Shown here: piece by piece, positions 49,873 to 59,781 of the stretch
Position numbering within the stretch: the first letter of the stretch is position 1
Layout: each line of letters opens with the position of its first letter
Source: Nitrososphaeraceae archaeon
GTDB taxonomy: Archaea; Thermoproteota; Nitrososphaeria; Nitrososphaerales; Nitrososphaeraceae
Assembly: GCA_021325295.1 (NCBI GenBank)
Contig: JAJPHM010000077.1
Location: 62,001-126,000 of the forward strand
Direction of reading: 5' to 3'
Length of the DNA stretch: 64,000 nucleotides
The notes under the pieces: generated by a model
The model's input: the letters and a program-made list of their open reading frames with translations, nothing else
Told to the model about the DNA's origin: nothing
Databases searched by the model: none
Position numbers and translations under genes: made by a program

Positions 49873-50751
49873 TTACCCTTTCATGTACCTATCTCCAGCC
49901 AGCAGATGCAAAACCACCCTCAGGTTATCACCATCGCCTCTCCGTGCATCTATGGGCGTTTCCATGATTAGTGGAACTTTAGATGTAGAGTAATTACTTA
50001 AAATCGCTGCAAATCCATTGATCCCGATCTCTCCAAGTCCAATGTGTTCATGCCTGTCTCTGTTGGATTTGAATGGATATTTAGAATCATTTAGGTGGAC
50101 TGCCTCTAATTTGTCCAGACCGATTTTGTTGTCAAACTCTTCAAGCATACTGTCGACACCATCTTTGCTGCGAATATCATGACCAGATGCAAAAGCATGG
50201 CATGTATCGAGGCAAATACCGAATCTACTACTGTTGAGCTTGTCTAAAATCAAACCTATCTCTTCGAATTTGCTGCCAACTGAATCTTTTCCGCCTGCGC
50301 TATTTTCTAGCAGTATCTGAACAGTGGTCGTTCCAGCGCCTGCCTCGTCAATTGCCATGCTGCAGGCGTTGGCTACCTGGGTAATACCATTCAAGATCCC
50401 TTCTCCTCTGTGGCTTCCAAGGTGAATAACAAGATATCTTATGCCTAAAAGCGAACACCTTTGCACCTCCTGGATAAGGGTCTCTGTCGACTTTTTGTAT
50501 AGCTCACCGTTAGGACCAGCTAGGTTAGGCAGATACGGCATATGCACAAGAACCGAATTGCTATTGATTCCACTTGCAGCAAGCTTGTCCCTGAAAGCAA
50601 TCGCGTCCTTTTCATCCAGAGGTTTTGCAGACCAGCCTCGAGGATTTCTGCTAAATATCTGGAATGCACTGCAACCTATCTTTTTTGCATTGTCAATTGA
50701 ATTTGCTATTGCACCAGCAATGGAAACGTGAAAGCCTACCCTAGCGTCCAT
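49873..50751 (-). CDS. nfo: Endonuclease IV (AP endonuclease)
   Basis: 292 residues from ATG 50751; the ATG at 50772 is too close to the promoter. TIM-barrel metal ligands spread through GFHVSIAGAI, VIHLGSHRGEG, ILLENSAGGKD, ICLDTCHAFASGHD (about 172-185), HLNDSKYPFKSNRDRHEHIGLGEIG (in parts; about 220-245) and IMETPID. It nicks DNA 5' of abasic sites in base excision repair. Standard length. No gene partner. Confidence 0.94.
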   Translation of the reverse strand: MDARVGFHVSIAGAIANSIDNAKKIGCSAFQIFSRNPRGWSAKPLDEKDAIAFRDKLAASGINSNSVLVHMPYLPNLAGPNGELYKKSTETLIQEVQRCSLLGIRYLVIHLGSHRGEGILNGITQVANACSMAIDEAGAGTTTVQILLENSAGGKDSVGSKFEEIGLILDKLNSSRFGICLDTCHAFASGHDIRSKDGVDSMLEEFDNKIGLDKLEAVHLNDSKYPFKSNRDRHEHIGLGEIGINGFAAILSNYSTSKVPLIMETPIDARRGDGDNLRVVLHLLAGDRYMKG

Positions 50752-51022
50752 TTTGAGCAGGTGGTACTGCATTATACTTGATATAAAAAGCCTTTACAGC
50801 CAATCTAGTATCTTGATCTCTTTCTGCCGCAAGTAAAAACGAATGGCAGGCAGATAATAGAATAATATAGAAGAGAATAGTATAGATTTATTGCCATACC
50901 GACCCGAACTGGCAGATTAGGACAGAATCTTTAGAAAAGCTTACACAATTGTCGCTTGGCGCATCATTACAGACCAAGCTGTGTTTTTATTGCAGTTTTG
51001 GACAGAAGGATACTGGCTGCCT

Positions 51023-52060
51023 ATGTCCATACGGCTGGGAACCTCAGATATCGCAAAGTATCCTTTTCTTCGCGAGGCTTCAGAGTACGTAAGGCAAACA
51101 GGATTTGGCTTTGAGGAGTTTGACCGACCAGAAATGCAATATATTGTAGACAGGGCAGCAAGGAGAATCGAACAAGAAATTGTGACTGGCCAGGTATTTG
51201 ATGAGTTTGATGAAAGGACAGAGATTCTGACATTTCTTATCAGCCTAATGATAGTAAAATCACTTGGGATGGAGCCAATACTCAGGAAATATTCGCTTTT
51301 TGAATCTATGCGGGCAGAGAAATTTCTTGTACGGGATCTTGAGCAGCTGAAAAGCAAGAATGAGAAAAGGCAACTCTTGCTGTTCAAAATATTTGAGGAA
51401 CTTTTCAAAGTCAAAGTCGATATAGACACAACAGACAGCAGGCTGTTTAAAGTCAGGGTAGTAGATTACTTGCTACGCGCTTCACACTTTCATGAGCAGG
51501 AATGGAAACTTGTCAACAGGTTGGTTCACGGCGGATACGTTTACCTTGATGCAGACGAGACAGTGAGGCTTATCAGAGTCGAGCTCAGCGCCCTGATTTA
51601 CGACAGAGTAAAAGAAATGTCTATACCGTCAGTTCCTGATGCCATAAAATCAAGAACTGAAAATCTCAAAGAAAAGCTTAGACCATACTTTGAGTACAGA
51701 ACTTACAAGGTTTCAGATTATCCGCCATGCGTGAAGCATGCTATCGAGGTAATGAACAGGGGGGAAAATTTGCCTCATTCTGCAAGGGTCATGCTTGCCA
51801 CATACATGCTTGCAATTGAGAAACCGGTAGACGAAATTATTGCCCTCTTTCAGAATGCTCCAGACTATAACGAAAGGATAACGCGGTACCAGGTGCAACA
51901 TCTGGCAGGAGAAAAGGGGAGCAGGACAAGATACTCAGTTCCATCCTGCGATAAGCTTCGCAACGAAAACCTCTGCTTTGCCACGGCGGAATGCTCAGGA
52001 ATAATAAACCCCGTGCAGTTTGGACGGAGAGCAAGAAATAATGACAATGCAGGCCGATAA
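51023..52060 (+). CDS. priL: DNA primase large subunit PriL
   Basis: 345 residues from ATG 51023; longer GTG/TTG starts upstream are possible. Helical N-terminal domain, then the Fe-S C-terminal domain. Cysteines of the cluster: YPPCVKHAIEVM (about 242-253) and CDKLRNENLCFATAEC (about 319-334), giving four Cys as in archaeal/eukaryotic PriL. Works with PriS to make RNA primers. Overlaps priS by about 20 bases on the same strand. Confidence 0.9.
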   Translation: MSIRLGTSDIAKYPFLREASEYVRQTGFGFEEFDRPEMQYIVDRAARRIEQEIVTGQVFDEFDERTEILTFLISLMIVKSLGMEPILRKYSLFESMRAEKFLVRDLEQLKSKNEKRQLLLFKIFEELFKVKVDIDTTDSRLFKVRVVDYLLRASHFHEQEWKLVNRLVHGGYVYLDADETVRLIRVELSALIYDRVKEMSIPSVPDAIKSRTENLKEKLRPYFEYRTYKVSDYPPCVKHAIEVMNRGENLPHSARVMLATYMLAIEKPVDEIIALFQNAPDYNERITRYQVQHLAGEKGSRTRYSVPSCDKLRNENLCFATAECSGIINPVQFGRRARNNDNAGR

Positions 52061-53282
52061 TAACACGCCAGCCGGCAGGACAAAGACACCAGGTACAACT
52101 GCCATTGCAGTGCAGAGTGTCTTTAGAAAGTATTACTTTACCCAAGCGGCAAGAATCGAAGTTCCAGACAGAATTGAAGAGCGGGAGTTTGGCTATATGC
52201 GCTTCGGAGATTCATTCCCTGCCGCTGGAGGGGCGATGGTCAGGCACTTGGCCTTCAGGAGCGTAGGGGAGCTTGTTGCCAGCCTCATCAGGGATCCGCC
52301 TGCCGATGTCTTTTGCTCCAATGCCTATTATCGCTTTCCTGCAAACGAAATGCGCGAAAAGGAGTGGAGGGGTGCGGATTTGATATTTGATATCGATGGC
52401 AAGGATTTTGACCTGCCCTGTGTACCGTCGCACTCATATCTTGTATGCCGAGAATGTGGATTTTCTGATCTGCAAGAAAACCTTCACGGGCCACAGGCCG
52501 GCTTGTCATTTGTCTGCCCCTCATGCAAAGCCAGCAGACCAAATATTACATCTTTACCATGTACAAAATGCATAGATGCATCCAAAAACGAGGCAATCCG
52601 TCTTGTCAGTCTCCTGTCAGGTGACTTTGGCATTGAACTGGATAGAATTAAGGTATATTTTTCAGGAAACAACGGCTTTCATTTGCATGTCTCAGATGAC
52701 TCTTTTAACCAGCTTGATTCTCAAGCGCGCTCAGATATTGTAGGCTACCTGACTGGAAATGGCCTGATGCCGGAAAGCATCGGTGTAAGGAAGGCTGGAG
52801 ACAGAGGATTTGCCATCAGGTTTCCAAGGGGTGGAATTTCATACGGCTGGAGGGCCAGAGTAGCAAAGAAACTGAAAATAGATGCTTCTTCTGAAAAGAA
52901 GCTTGAGCACATTGTGTCCCAAAAGGGAGGATATGCCGGCTTCAGGACTGAGCTGGAAAGAATTGCCAGAGAGGAGGGCCTTGTCATAGACCCCCAGGTC
53001 ACTACAGATACACACAGGGTTTTTAGGATGCCCGGAACGCTCAACAGCAAGAGCGGGCTTGCAAAGGTAAGATGCGGAAATATAGGTTCTTTTGATCCGT
53101 TTACGGAGGCCTGTCTTTTAGAAGATCAAGAGATCATAACCACAGCAAAGGCAGATGTCAAAGTCCGGCTCAGAGGCAAGACGTTCAGGTTGGAGGTAAA
53201 GGAACGTTCAATCTTGCTGCCTGCCTATGCTGCAGTTTACCTTGCATGCAAGGGACTTGCAGAGCTAGAGATTTCCAGCTGA
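52041..53282 (+). CDS. priS: DNA primase small catalytic subunit PriS
   Basis: 413 residues from ATG 52041 (TTG 52020 gives 420). AEP fold: FRKYYF near the start (about 28-33), the metal Asp pair in GADLIFDIDGKDFDLP (about 106-121), a zinc-knuckle-like cluster VCRECGFSD and CPSCKAS, FSGNNGFHLHV with the catalytic SGxxGxHxxV motif (about 204-214), and QVTTDTHRVFRMPGTLNSKSGL (about 320-341 in parts). Synthesises primers with PriL. Gene pair priL-priS in one unit. Confidence 0.93.
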   Translation: MTMQADNNTPAGRTKTPGTTAIAVQSVFRKYYFTQAARIEVPDRIEEREFGYMRFGDSFPAAGGAMVRHLAFRSVGELVASLIRDPPADVFCSNAYYRFPANEMREKEWRGADLIFDIDGKDFDLPCVPSHSYLVCRECGFSDLQENLHGPQAGLSFVCPSCKASRPNITSLPCTKCIDASKNEAIRLVSLLSGDFGIELDRIKVYFSGNNGFHLHVSDDSFNQLDSQARSDIVGYLTGNGLMPESIGVRKAGDRGFAIRFPRGGISYGWRARVAKKLKIDASSEKKLEHIVSQKGGYAGFRTELERIAREEGLVIDPQVTTDTHRVFRMPGTLNSKSGLAKVRCGNIGSFDPFTEACLLEDQEIITTAKADVKVRLRGKTFRLEVKERSILLPAYAAVYLACKGLAELEISS

Positions 53283-53436
53283 CGCATTGCAAAGCCCCGA
53301 AAATGCCCGTTTTAATTTTTCTTTCCTGAAGTGCAGACATGGCAGAAATTGAAAAGGCTTCCAAGAGCAGGAAAACGGCCGCATAAGTGCACATGAATGT
53401 ATCCCATCGTGAGATAAGTAAAGCACATTAAGTCTT

Positions 53437-56406
53437 TTGGATTCAGATATCGCAGAGGCAGAGCAGTTTTTGTGGGATAGATACAACGAGGATAGTGCGG
53501 CCAGGCCAAAGATAAACAGGTTCATACAACTTGGTCTTGTTGCAGCTATGGGCGCAGTAATCCTGTCAGTTGCGTCTAACCAATCTGTTAACATGATAAT
53601 GAATATCGAGGAATTTGGCATTCTATTTACAAAACCTCTTTATTTTTCGGCAATATCCGGCCTGGCGCTTGCATCAGTCGTCCTTGCTAGAGTCAATTAC
53701 AAGGCGAGGAACTCGATTATCTGGTATTGCGTCCACATCCTGACAAATTACCTGAAAAAAGACAGGGAATCTTTGTACTCAGCATCCCCCTCGCAGCGAA
53801 TGCGCTACAGCGAATTCAAGATGCGCCCCGTGCCCTTTGCCGTATGGCAGATAACCAAAGTGGTACTGTTCGCCCCACTATTTGGCAGTGCGCTGTTTGG
53901 CATGGTTCTGGAGTACATGGCACAGGGAGGCGACATTGGATTATCCTCTGCCGTCAATGTTTTTACAATCCCTTTTGCTGGCGCAAGGATGGACGGCAAT
54001 ATTGCAGAGCAATATGTATTTCCTGCAATACCTGCTCTGACTTTGTTTATTCCGCCGGTCCTGGCTGCAGTTGGATTAAGAATCTTTGTATATGTTGGAA
54101 TAAGTGGTGCCATTCGTATTCTTTCAGGCTATGCTGCAGACGCTTCGGAGAACAAGCCAAGGTTCTTGTCATATATCTCTATTTCAGAGATAATCACAGG
54201 AACTGTAGCCCTGTGGATAGGGTTTAACATGTTTTTTTCGTCGAATGTGGACTTTAATACGAAATACGCAATCGTAGCAAGCCTTGCCATCGGAGGAATG
54301 TTTATGGCTTTTGGATTACATGACCGCAAGATGTCTAGAGTGATAATTTATCCCGCTAAAAGAAGCATTTACTTTCGTGCATTGACTGTGACTGCTGTGG
54401 CAATTGCCGCTCTATCTGCAATGACAATAAACAATAGTATAGCAGATGCAAAGAAGGTCGACTGGATAGGTCCATACAAGGCGCAGGAAATCGCCTTGAA
54501 TAGATATCTGGCAGGGCTTGACCAGATACAAAATATTTCGCTTGGCGTGCCAGCATCTCCAAGCGTTACAACTGTCAAGTCAGCAGTCGCGCAAAACAGC
54601 GATATCCTCGGCGTTATAAGACTCTGGGACAGGACATCTGCTAAGGCAGTTCTCAAGGCTCAAGCAGATCAGGATAATGATTCCATTTCAAACATAAGCA
54701 TGTTGCGATTTGGAGGCAGGATGTACTGGACGGCCACCACTGTACCAAATCCCTCAGCCCAATCGTCCCAGAAGGGCGAATGGTATACACAGCACTTTAT
54801 GAACACCCATTCAAAAAGGTCCATAATTATGCTTGACGCCAGCAATGGAACAGTTATTGACGAAACCAGATTCTTTAAAAATACTCTGGTCTATTATGAC
54901 CAAGGCGCATCTGCTGGCGCATCAAGCGGCAACAATTACTGGTCTGGCTTTTCTTCTAGCACTGCATTATCGGGCAATGGAGATACTTACAATGGTACTG
55001 GCGGGCTTGAGGTTTTTCCGCCCATCAGTTGGATATTTGACCCAAATTTGATTGCCTCATACCCTGATGCACCCGTTCACATTATGAGGTTCAAGGACAT
55101 TCATGACAGGATGGGTCTGCTCTATCCGTTCTTTGCATACGACTTTGCATACAGCAGCTCACAGGTACCTGACCAAGCAAGCAGAGTTGAAGCAATCCCG
55201 GTAACCGACGGTACCAAGACTTACTGGCTGATGCCACTCATTGCTGCATTTGATACAAGCCGTGTGCCTTGGGGTCCTGATTTTACTCTTCAGCTTGTAG
55301 GTTATTCGCTCATAGATACATACAACGGCAATGTACAGGTGCTGGTGCTTGGCAACGATTACTTTTCCAATATGTTCTTCGAGGAATACAAAGATACAGG
55401 ATCGGTTACCAAAAATATTCCATCATGGCTGGACAATCAGATACAGTACCCCCGTGAAATGTTCCTCTGGAAGCTGGCCAAATTTGATAGATACCATGTG
55501 ACTGACCCGGGTTCATTTATTGCAGAAGATGGGTTTTATGACTCTGGCAGCGACTCGCCTGATTATATTTTTGCCAAACCTGCTGATTTTGGCAGCCCTT
55601 CATTTTTGGTCTTGCAGGCACCGGTTCTCAAAGGTTCAACGACTGGCAGTGAAAACCCTGTCGGATATCTTGCTATTCAGAATGACCTTCAGAATCTAGG
55701 CAAGTCAAGGTTTTATTCTGCCTCCGGAGATGCCCACCTTCCGGACCCGGCATCGGCAAAGCTTGCGATAGCTAAAGACAGAGGATACGCCAGCATCAAG
55801 ACATCGACAGCGTCAGAGCCCAAGATAGGTGACGGTATCCTTTACAGCATAGGGAACCACAGCATATACTTTATTCCGTTATATACGCCAGGAGGCGAGT
55901 TTAACAGCCCACAAAAGTTGGCCGGAGTCGCGGCGGTTGGAGTGACTTCCTCTGGCAGCTATTATGTCGGGCTGGGCAATTCTTCAAGCCAAGCGTTTCA
56001 GAATTACCTGCTCCAGCTCGCGACATCCCCCGAGCAGGGCCAGGCCATCAATAACAATAATACGGCGGGTGGAGAAGGCCGGCAGCAAAATGAGACAGCC
56101 GCGGCAAATAGAATAGCCAATCTTGAAAAGATATTTTCAAGTGCAGAGTTGGCGGTAGTCAAGCCTACCTTGATCTCTGTGCCGGTGGAATTTATGGAAA
56201 TGCAATCAGTGTATCTTTCAGATTCTGACTTTGCAGCAGTGCAAGCGGACGTTTCAAAATTCATAACAGATTTTGCATCGCAGGCTGACGGCAGAATATA
56301 CGAATGGCAGCAAGATACCAGTGTTGACTTTGGAGTGATAAAGATGCAGAATGGCGTTGCAGAGATGCATTACATTTCAATAGAGGTAGGTCAACAGGCT
56401 AATTGA
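53437..56406 (+). CDS. UPF0182 family large membrane protein
   Basis: 989 residues from TTG 53437. The N-terminal third (about residues 25-335) holds about seven hydrophobic helices; the rest is a large, mostly extracellular domain rich in S, T, G and aromatic residues, with YWTATTVP, HSKRSIIML, WIFDPNLIASYP, HIMRFKDIHDRMGLLYPFF and a final YLQLATSPEQGQAINN-like helix. This corresponds to the actinobacterial/cyanobacterial UPF0182 (COG1615) architecture. Function is unknown. It overlaps the downstream amidotransferase gene by 4 bases. Confidence 0.85.
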   Translation: MDSDIAEAEQFLWDRYNEDSAARPKINRFIQLGLVAAMGAVILSVASNQSVNMIMNIEEFGILFTKPLYFSAISGLALASVVLARVNYKARNSIIWYCVHILTNYLKKDRESLYSASPSQRMRYSEFKMRPVPFAVWQITKVVLFAPLFGSALFGMVLEYMAQGGDIGLSSAVNVFTIPFAGARMDGNIAEQYVFPAIPALTLFIPPVLAAVGLRIFVYVGISGAIRILSGYAADASENKPRFLSYISISEIITGTVALWIGFNMFFSSNVDFNTKYAIVASLAIGGMFMAFGLHDRKMSRVIIYPAKRSIYFRALTVTAVAIAALSAMTINNSIADAKKVDWIGPYKAQEIALNRYLAGLDQIQNISLGVPASPSVTTVKSAVAQNSDILGVIRLWDRTSAKAVLKAQADQDNDSISNISMLRFGGRMYWTATTVPNPSAQSSQKGEWYTQHFMNTHSKRSIIMLDASNGTVIDETRFFKNTLVYYDQGASAGASSGNNYWSGFSSSTALSGNGDTYNGTGGLEVFPPISWIFDPNLIASYPDAPVHIMRFKDIHDRMGLLYPFFAYDFAYSSSQVPDQASRVEAIPVTDGTKTYWLMPLIAAFDTSRVPWGPDFTLQLVGYSLIDTYNGNVQVLVLGNDYFSNMFFEEYKDTGSVTKNIPSWLDNQIQYPREMFLWKLAKFDRYHVTDPGSFIAEDGFYDSGSDSPDYIFAKPADFGSPSFLVLQAPVLKGSTTGSENPVGYLAIQNDLQNLGKSRFYSASGDAHLPDPASAKLAIAKDRGYASIKTSTASEPKIGDGILYSIGNHSIYFIPLYTPGGEFNSPQKLAGVAAVGVTSSGSYYVGLGNSSSQAFQNYLLQLATSPEQGQAINNNNTAGGEGRQQNETAAANRIANLEKIFSSAELAVVKPTLISVPVEFMEMQSVYLSDSDFAAVQADVSKFITDFASQADGRIYEWQQDTSVDFGVIKMQNGVAEMHYISIEVGQQAN

Positions 56407-56972
56407 CTGTACTTGTTGTAGATAACGGCTCACCATTTACCGCAGATATTCTTCAATGCTTGAAGAAAATTGGCATATCCTATGATCACAAAAAGTGCAT
56501 CGATCTTGATGGCTTTTTTAAAGACGGCGGCCTCAAGTATGACAGGGTCATTCTTTCAGGAAGGCAAAAAAATGACAGGCAGATAAACGTCATAAACTCT
56601 GGTATTGTCAGACACTGTTTTGATGCTGATAAGCCTATCCTGGGCATATGCTATGGTGCAGAAATAATTGCACTGGCGCTTGGAGGCTCCATCAGAAGAA
56701 TGCCGCAAGGGCATCTACAGGGAAGAACCAGCATCAAAGTATCAGCAAATCTGCCAATTTTGCCAAAGAAAAGCTCTCTGGACGTATATGAAAGCCACGG
56801 ATTCTGTGTTGCAAGGCTACCGGAGGACTTTGTATCTGCCGGAAGGTCTGAAAGCTGCCCGTACGAGATTTTTGCCCACAGAATAAAGAAAATTTATGGA
56901 ACGCAATTCCATCCCGAGAAAAGTTGGGAGGATGGAATGGCCATACTGGCTAACTTTGCAAGACTCGAATGA
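56403..56972 (+). CDS. guaAA: Class I glutamine amidotransferase, GMP synthase subunit A type
   Basis: 189 residues from TTG 56403. The nucleophile elbow is GICYGAEIIA (Cys about 81) and the His-Glu pair lies in YGTQFHPEKSWE (about 167-178). Length and sequence match the separate amidotransferase subunit of archaeal GMP synthase; an anthranilate or other amidotransferase role is less likely. The synthetase subunit GuaAB is not in the window. Coupled by overlap with the UPF0182 gene. Confidence 0.88.
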   Translation: MTVLVVDNGSPFTADILQCLKKIGISYDHKKCIDLDGFFKDGGLKYDRVILSGRQKNDRQINVINSGIVRHCFDADKPILGICYGAEIIALALGGSIRRMPQGHLQGRTSIKVSANLPILPKKSSLDVYESHGFCVARLPEDFVSAGRSESCPYEIFAHRIKKIYGTQFHPEKSWEDGMAILANFARLE

Positions 56973-57050
56973 TATGATAGGATAAGAAGCGGTTTCATAT
57001 CAATTGGTTGTTCTCCGGTTTTCCAGCAGAACAATGAAAAAGGATTTTAT

Positions 57051-58046
57051 TTGCATCGCCACCCGGGAGCAGTTGTATTGTCTTTTCAGCCCAAGCAGTC
57101 AGAGCACCTTATTCCACTTCCACTTGTAGACACAAGTGAAGAGAGAATATGCCTTCCTCTGGTGCTAAATGTACTCATCAGATACTGGGGCGAGAACGTG
57201 CCGCTAGACGAAGCTGCCGAGATATCAAAAAGGTATTCGGGGATAAAGGGCACAATAATGATTGAGGGAATAGAGCTTGCTGAAAGGCACGGGTTTGTAT
57301 CATATCTGTACAGAGGGTCCCTGAAGGATCTGAAGCGGCGGATTGACCAGGGCATCCCGCCGATAGCCATTCTACCTGGCATACATGACGTTGTACAGCA
57401 CGCCACTATAGTATCAGGCTATGATAGCGAAGAGCGCAGGATTCTGACCTATGTTCCCCAGCAGGATGCCTTGGGCGCCATCCCAGAGTCAAGGTTTGAG
57501 CAGGATTGGAGCCAGGATGACATGATTACTGTGTTACTTGTTCCCAAGGATATGCGTGACCTTGTGCATGCCGATGAGCTTGTATTCAGCCAGTCCAATA
57601 GGCTCTGTTTTGAAGCAGAAAAACTACGACTGCAAGGGTTGATAGACGAGGCAGCAGACAAGCTAAAAAAAGCCACCAGTATAGACTCGGAAAATTCCCA
57701 AGCATGGTGCCTTTTGGCTGGCATGTACAACGAACTTGGATTGGAGGAAGCGACCAAATGCTACGAGCAGGCCGTAAAAGTCAATCCAAAATGCTACCTT
57801 GCATACAGGGGGCTTGGCAACTATTACCTGAAGCGAAAGGACTACTCCATGGCAGAGGCATATTATACCAAGGCCATAGATCTCAATCCTCAAAGGTATG
57901 GCCCGATTTACAAGAACAGGGCAGTCGCCCGCCTCGAGATTGGTGACAGGTCCGGGGCAGTTGAAGATCTCACAAGGTACCTGGAACAGGTCCCGGCAGC
58001 GCCGGACAGAAAGAATGTTGAAGATGCAATAGCTGAATTAAAGTAA
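57051..58046 (+). CDS. C39-like peptidase domain fused to TPR repeats
   Basis: 331 residues from TTG 57051. N-terminal domain about 15-165 resembles a C39/papain-like peptidase: ERICLPLVLNVLIRYWGENVPL (cysteine at about residue 33) and a later VVQHATIVSGYD with His. Domain end QDWSQDDMITVLLVP. Residues about 190-325 hold about 3-4 TPRs (QAWCLLAGMYNELGLEEATKCYEQAV, AYRGLGNYYLKRKDYSMAEAYYTKAI, YKNRAVARLEIGDRSGAVEDL). Presumably a protein-processing or scaffold factor; no signal peptide seen. Catalytic activity is inferred from the Cys/His arrangement. Confidence 0.78.
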   Translation: MHRHPGAVVLSFQPKQSEHLIPLPLVDTSEERICLPLVLNVLIRYWGENVPLDEAAEISKRYSGIKGTIMIEGIELAERHGFVSYLYRGSLKDLKRRIDQGIPPIAILPGIHDVVQHATIVSGYDSEERRILTYVPQQDALGAIPESRFEQDWSQDDMITVLLVPKDMRDLVHADELVFSQSNRLCFEAEKLRLQGLIDEAADKLKKATSIDSENSQAWCLLAGMYNELGLEEATKCYEQAVKVNPKCYLAYRGLGNYYLKRKDYSMAEAYYTKAIDLNPQRYGPIYKNRAVARLEIGDRSGAVEDLTRYLEQVPAAPDRKNVEDAIAELK

Positions 58047-58055
58047 AAGTAGCAG

Positions 58056-58391
58056 TTAATCAATTACCTCCAGGTAGGTCTTTACCTCCACCGGTTTTAA
58101 GACCAGTCGTTCTATTTTCTCCGGCAGCGACCTGATGTATTGCTGCTGCAAGTGATCATGTAGAGATTTCATATCTGTCCAGATTTCGTCAAATACAAAT
58201 TCATCAGGATCCTCTGTCGACTGGTGGAGAACATAAGCAATGTTTCCCTGCTCGCGCCTAGTAGGCTCGACCAGACCGAGCAAAATATTCTTTAACATAA
58301 TACCGTTGCCTTTCTTTGCCTTAAAGAATGCAAGACATCTGACAGAATGTCGACTTTTATTTCTGAATTTCTCCAAGTCTGTAGTTTCCAA
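58056..58391 (-). CDS. Antibiotic biosynthesis monooxygenase (ABM)-domain protein
   Basis: 111 residues from TTG 58391. The ABM fold is a dimeric ferredoxin-like domain: CLAFFKAKKG, MLKNILLGLVEPTRREQGNIAYVLHQS (in parts), DEFVFDEIWTDMKSLHDHL and the end VLKPVEVKTYLE. Members include quinol monooxygenases and heme-degrading enzymes, but many have unknown substrates. Convergent with the C39-TPR gene (9 bases apart). Confidence 0.82.
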   Translation of the reverse strand: METTDLEKFRNKSRHSVRCLAFFKAKKGNGIMLKNILLGLVEPTRREQGNIAYVLHQSTEDPDEFVFDEIWTDMKSLHDHLQQQYIRSLPEKIERLVLKPVEVKTYLEVID

Positions 58392-58554
58392 CAGGCATGT
58401 TTGCAGGTCGCAATTTTTTATCCTTATCTATCTTTCTCTTCAGAGCTTTTCTTTACCTGTGTTTCATATGGTGAGGCATCGTCAGGGACGATGAATGAAA
58501 GGAATAGAAGGAGAAGGGAAGGAACTGACAGTAAGGACACATCAACAAGCAAGA

Positions 58555-59706
58555 TCAGGATAGAGGTCTGTCCATAAGTGATTTTATAGCATCATTGAAC
58601 TGGGATTGGTCTAACGGGTCGATATTGGATATCTCCAGGTTTTCCCTGACATGCTCCATCTTCTTCTGGCCCACAAGGGGTGCTATCACCGATGGGCTCG
58701 ACCGGACAATTTGAATCAATTTGGCTAGATTGCTCTGAGGGCCCGCAAAGTCAGGGATCTTTATTCCAAGCAGCCGACCCTGAAATAGCGGGACAGAAGT
58801 AAATACTCCAATCTTCAAGCGCGCTGCCGCTTCAAGTATAGTCAACCCTTTTTCTGAACCTACAGTCTGGTTTCTCAATAGGAGAGCTTCGCTGTATGCA
58901 ATGTTGTATGGAAGTTGAATGAACCTAAAGCCATGACCTTTGCCACCGACATTTTCCGCCAGTTTTACGACCTCTTCAAGGGATAGATATTCCCCGGCAT
59001 ACTGTTCTACCCTAAAGCAGGTCCATGTCGCCATGCCATAGTAGCGGATCTTGTTAGATGACCGGTATTTTTCGTATACTTCGAATACCTTTGCAAGCTT
59101 TTGCATAAACTCCTCTCTTCCAATGTCATGGCACCAGCTTTCGTATGCGTTGTGTATGTAGACAAGGTCTATGGTATCCAGGCGCATATTCAGAAGCGAT
59201 TTGTCTATGCACCGTGCAATATAGTCTGGGTGCATGACATGGTATCCGGAGCTAATATCATCTGCACTGATAAGCTGTGGTGCTATGTACATTCTGTGAA
59301 TGTACTCTGTAACGTCGACAGACGGAAAATCCCCATCATTTGTGATATAGCCATTCTTTGTAGAAATAAAGACCCGGTCCCTTGAAATTATGCCTTCATC
59401 TGTCAGCCTGCGCAGTGCTCGACCTATGCTTTTTTCTGATTTCATGGCTCTGTAGTTTATGGCAGTATCGATAACATTAACCGCTCCGGACTTGATTGAC
59501 TCGTAGACTGCGTTTTCAACTGCCATATCGTCTTGCCTTGTAATATCGCCCAGGTACGTTCCCATGCCAATGCTAGAAAGATAAAGACCGTCAAAGACCC
59601 GAAAGTGCTTTGCAGACCTGCCGCTACTGATTGCATCTGCTGCATATTTGGCCGTTCCGGCTGGTGTGGCGAATCCTTCAAGCGAGAAATATTTTTCGGC
59701 AGACAA
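58555..59706 (-). CDS. Aldo-keto reductase
   Basis: 383 residues from TTG 59706. TIM-barrel AKR with catalytic tetrad elements: NVIDTAINYRAMKSEKSIGRAL (Asp and Tyr, about 75-96), VFISTKNGY (Lys, about 113-121), DLVYIHNAYESW (His, about 180-191) and the later GSEKGLTILEAAARLKIGVFTSVPLFQG barrel strand. NADPH-dependent carbonyl reduction; substrate unknown. The reading frame runs without break. Confidence 0.88.
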   Translation of the reverse strand: MSAEKYFSLEGFATPAGTAKYAADAISSGRSAKHFRVFDGLYLSSIGMGTYLGDITRQDDMAVENAVYESIKSGAVNVIDTAINYRAMKSEKSIGRALRRLTDEGIISRDRVFISTKNGYITNDGDFPSVDVTEYIHRMYIAPQLISADDISSGYHVMHPDYIARCIDKSLLNMRLDTIDLVYIHNAYESWCHDIGREEFMQKLAKVFEVYEKYRSSNKIRYYGMATWTCFRVEQYAGEYLSLEEVVKLAENVGGKGHGFRFIQLPYNIAYSEALLLRNQTVGSEKGLTILEAAARLKIGVFTSVPLFQGRLLGIKIPDFAGPQSNLAKLIQIVRSSPSVIAPLVGQKKMEHVRENLEISNIDPLDQSQFNDAIKSLMDRPLS

Positions 59707-59781
59707 CTGGCAGAGGAATTCGGAGGCAATTGTGAATATAAGTCAATTGTTCTTCGACTATGCTGATTACTAACTAGCTAG

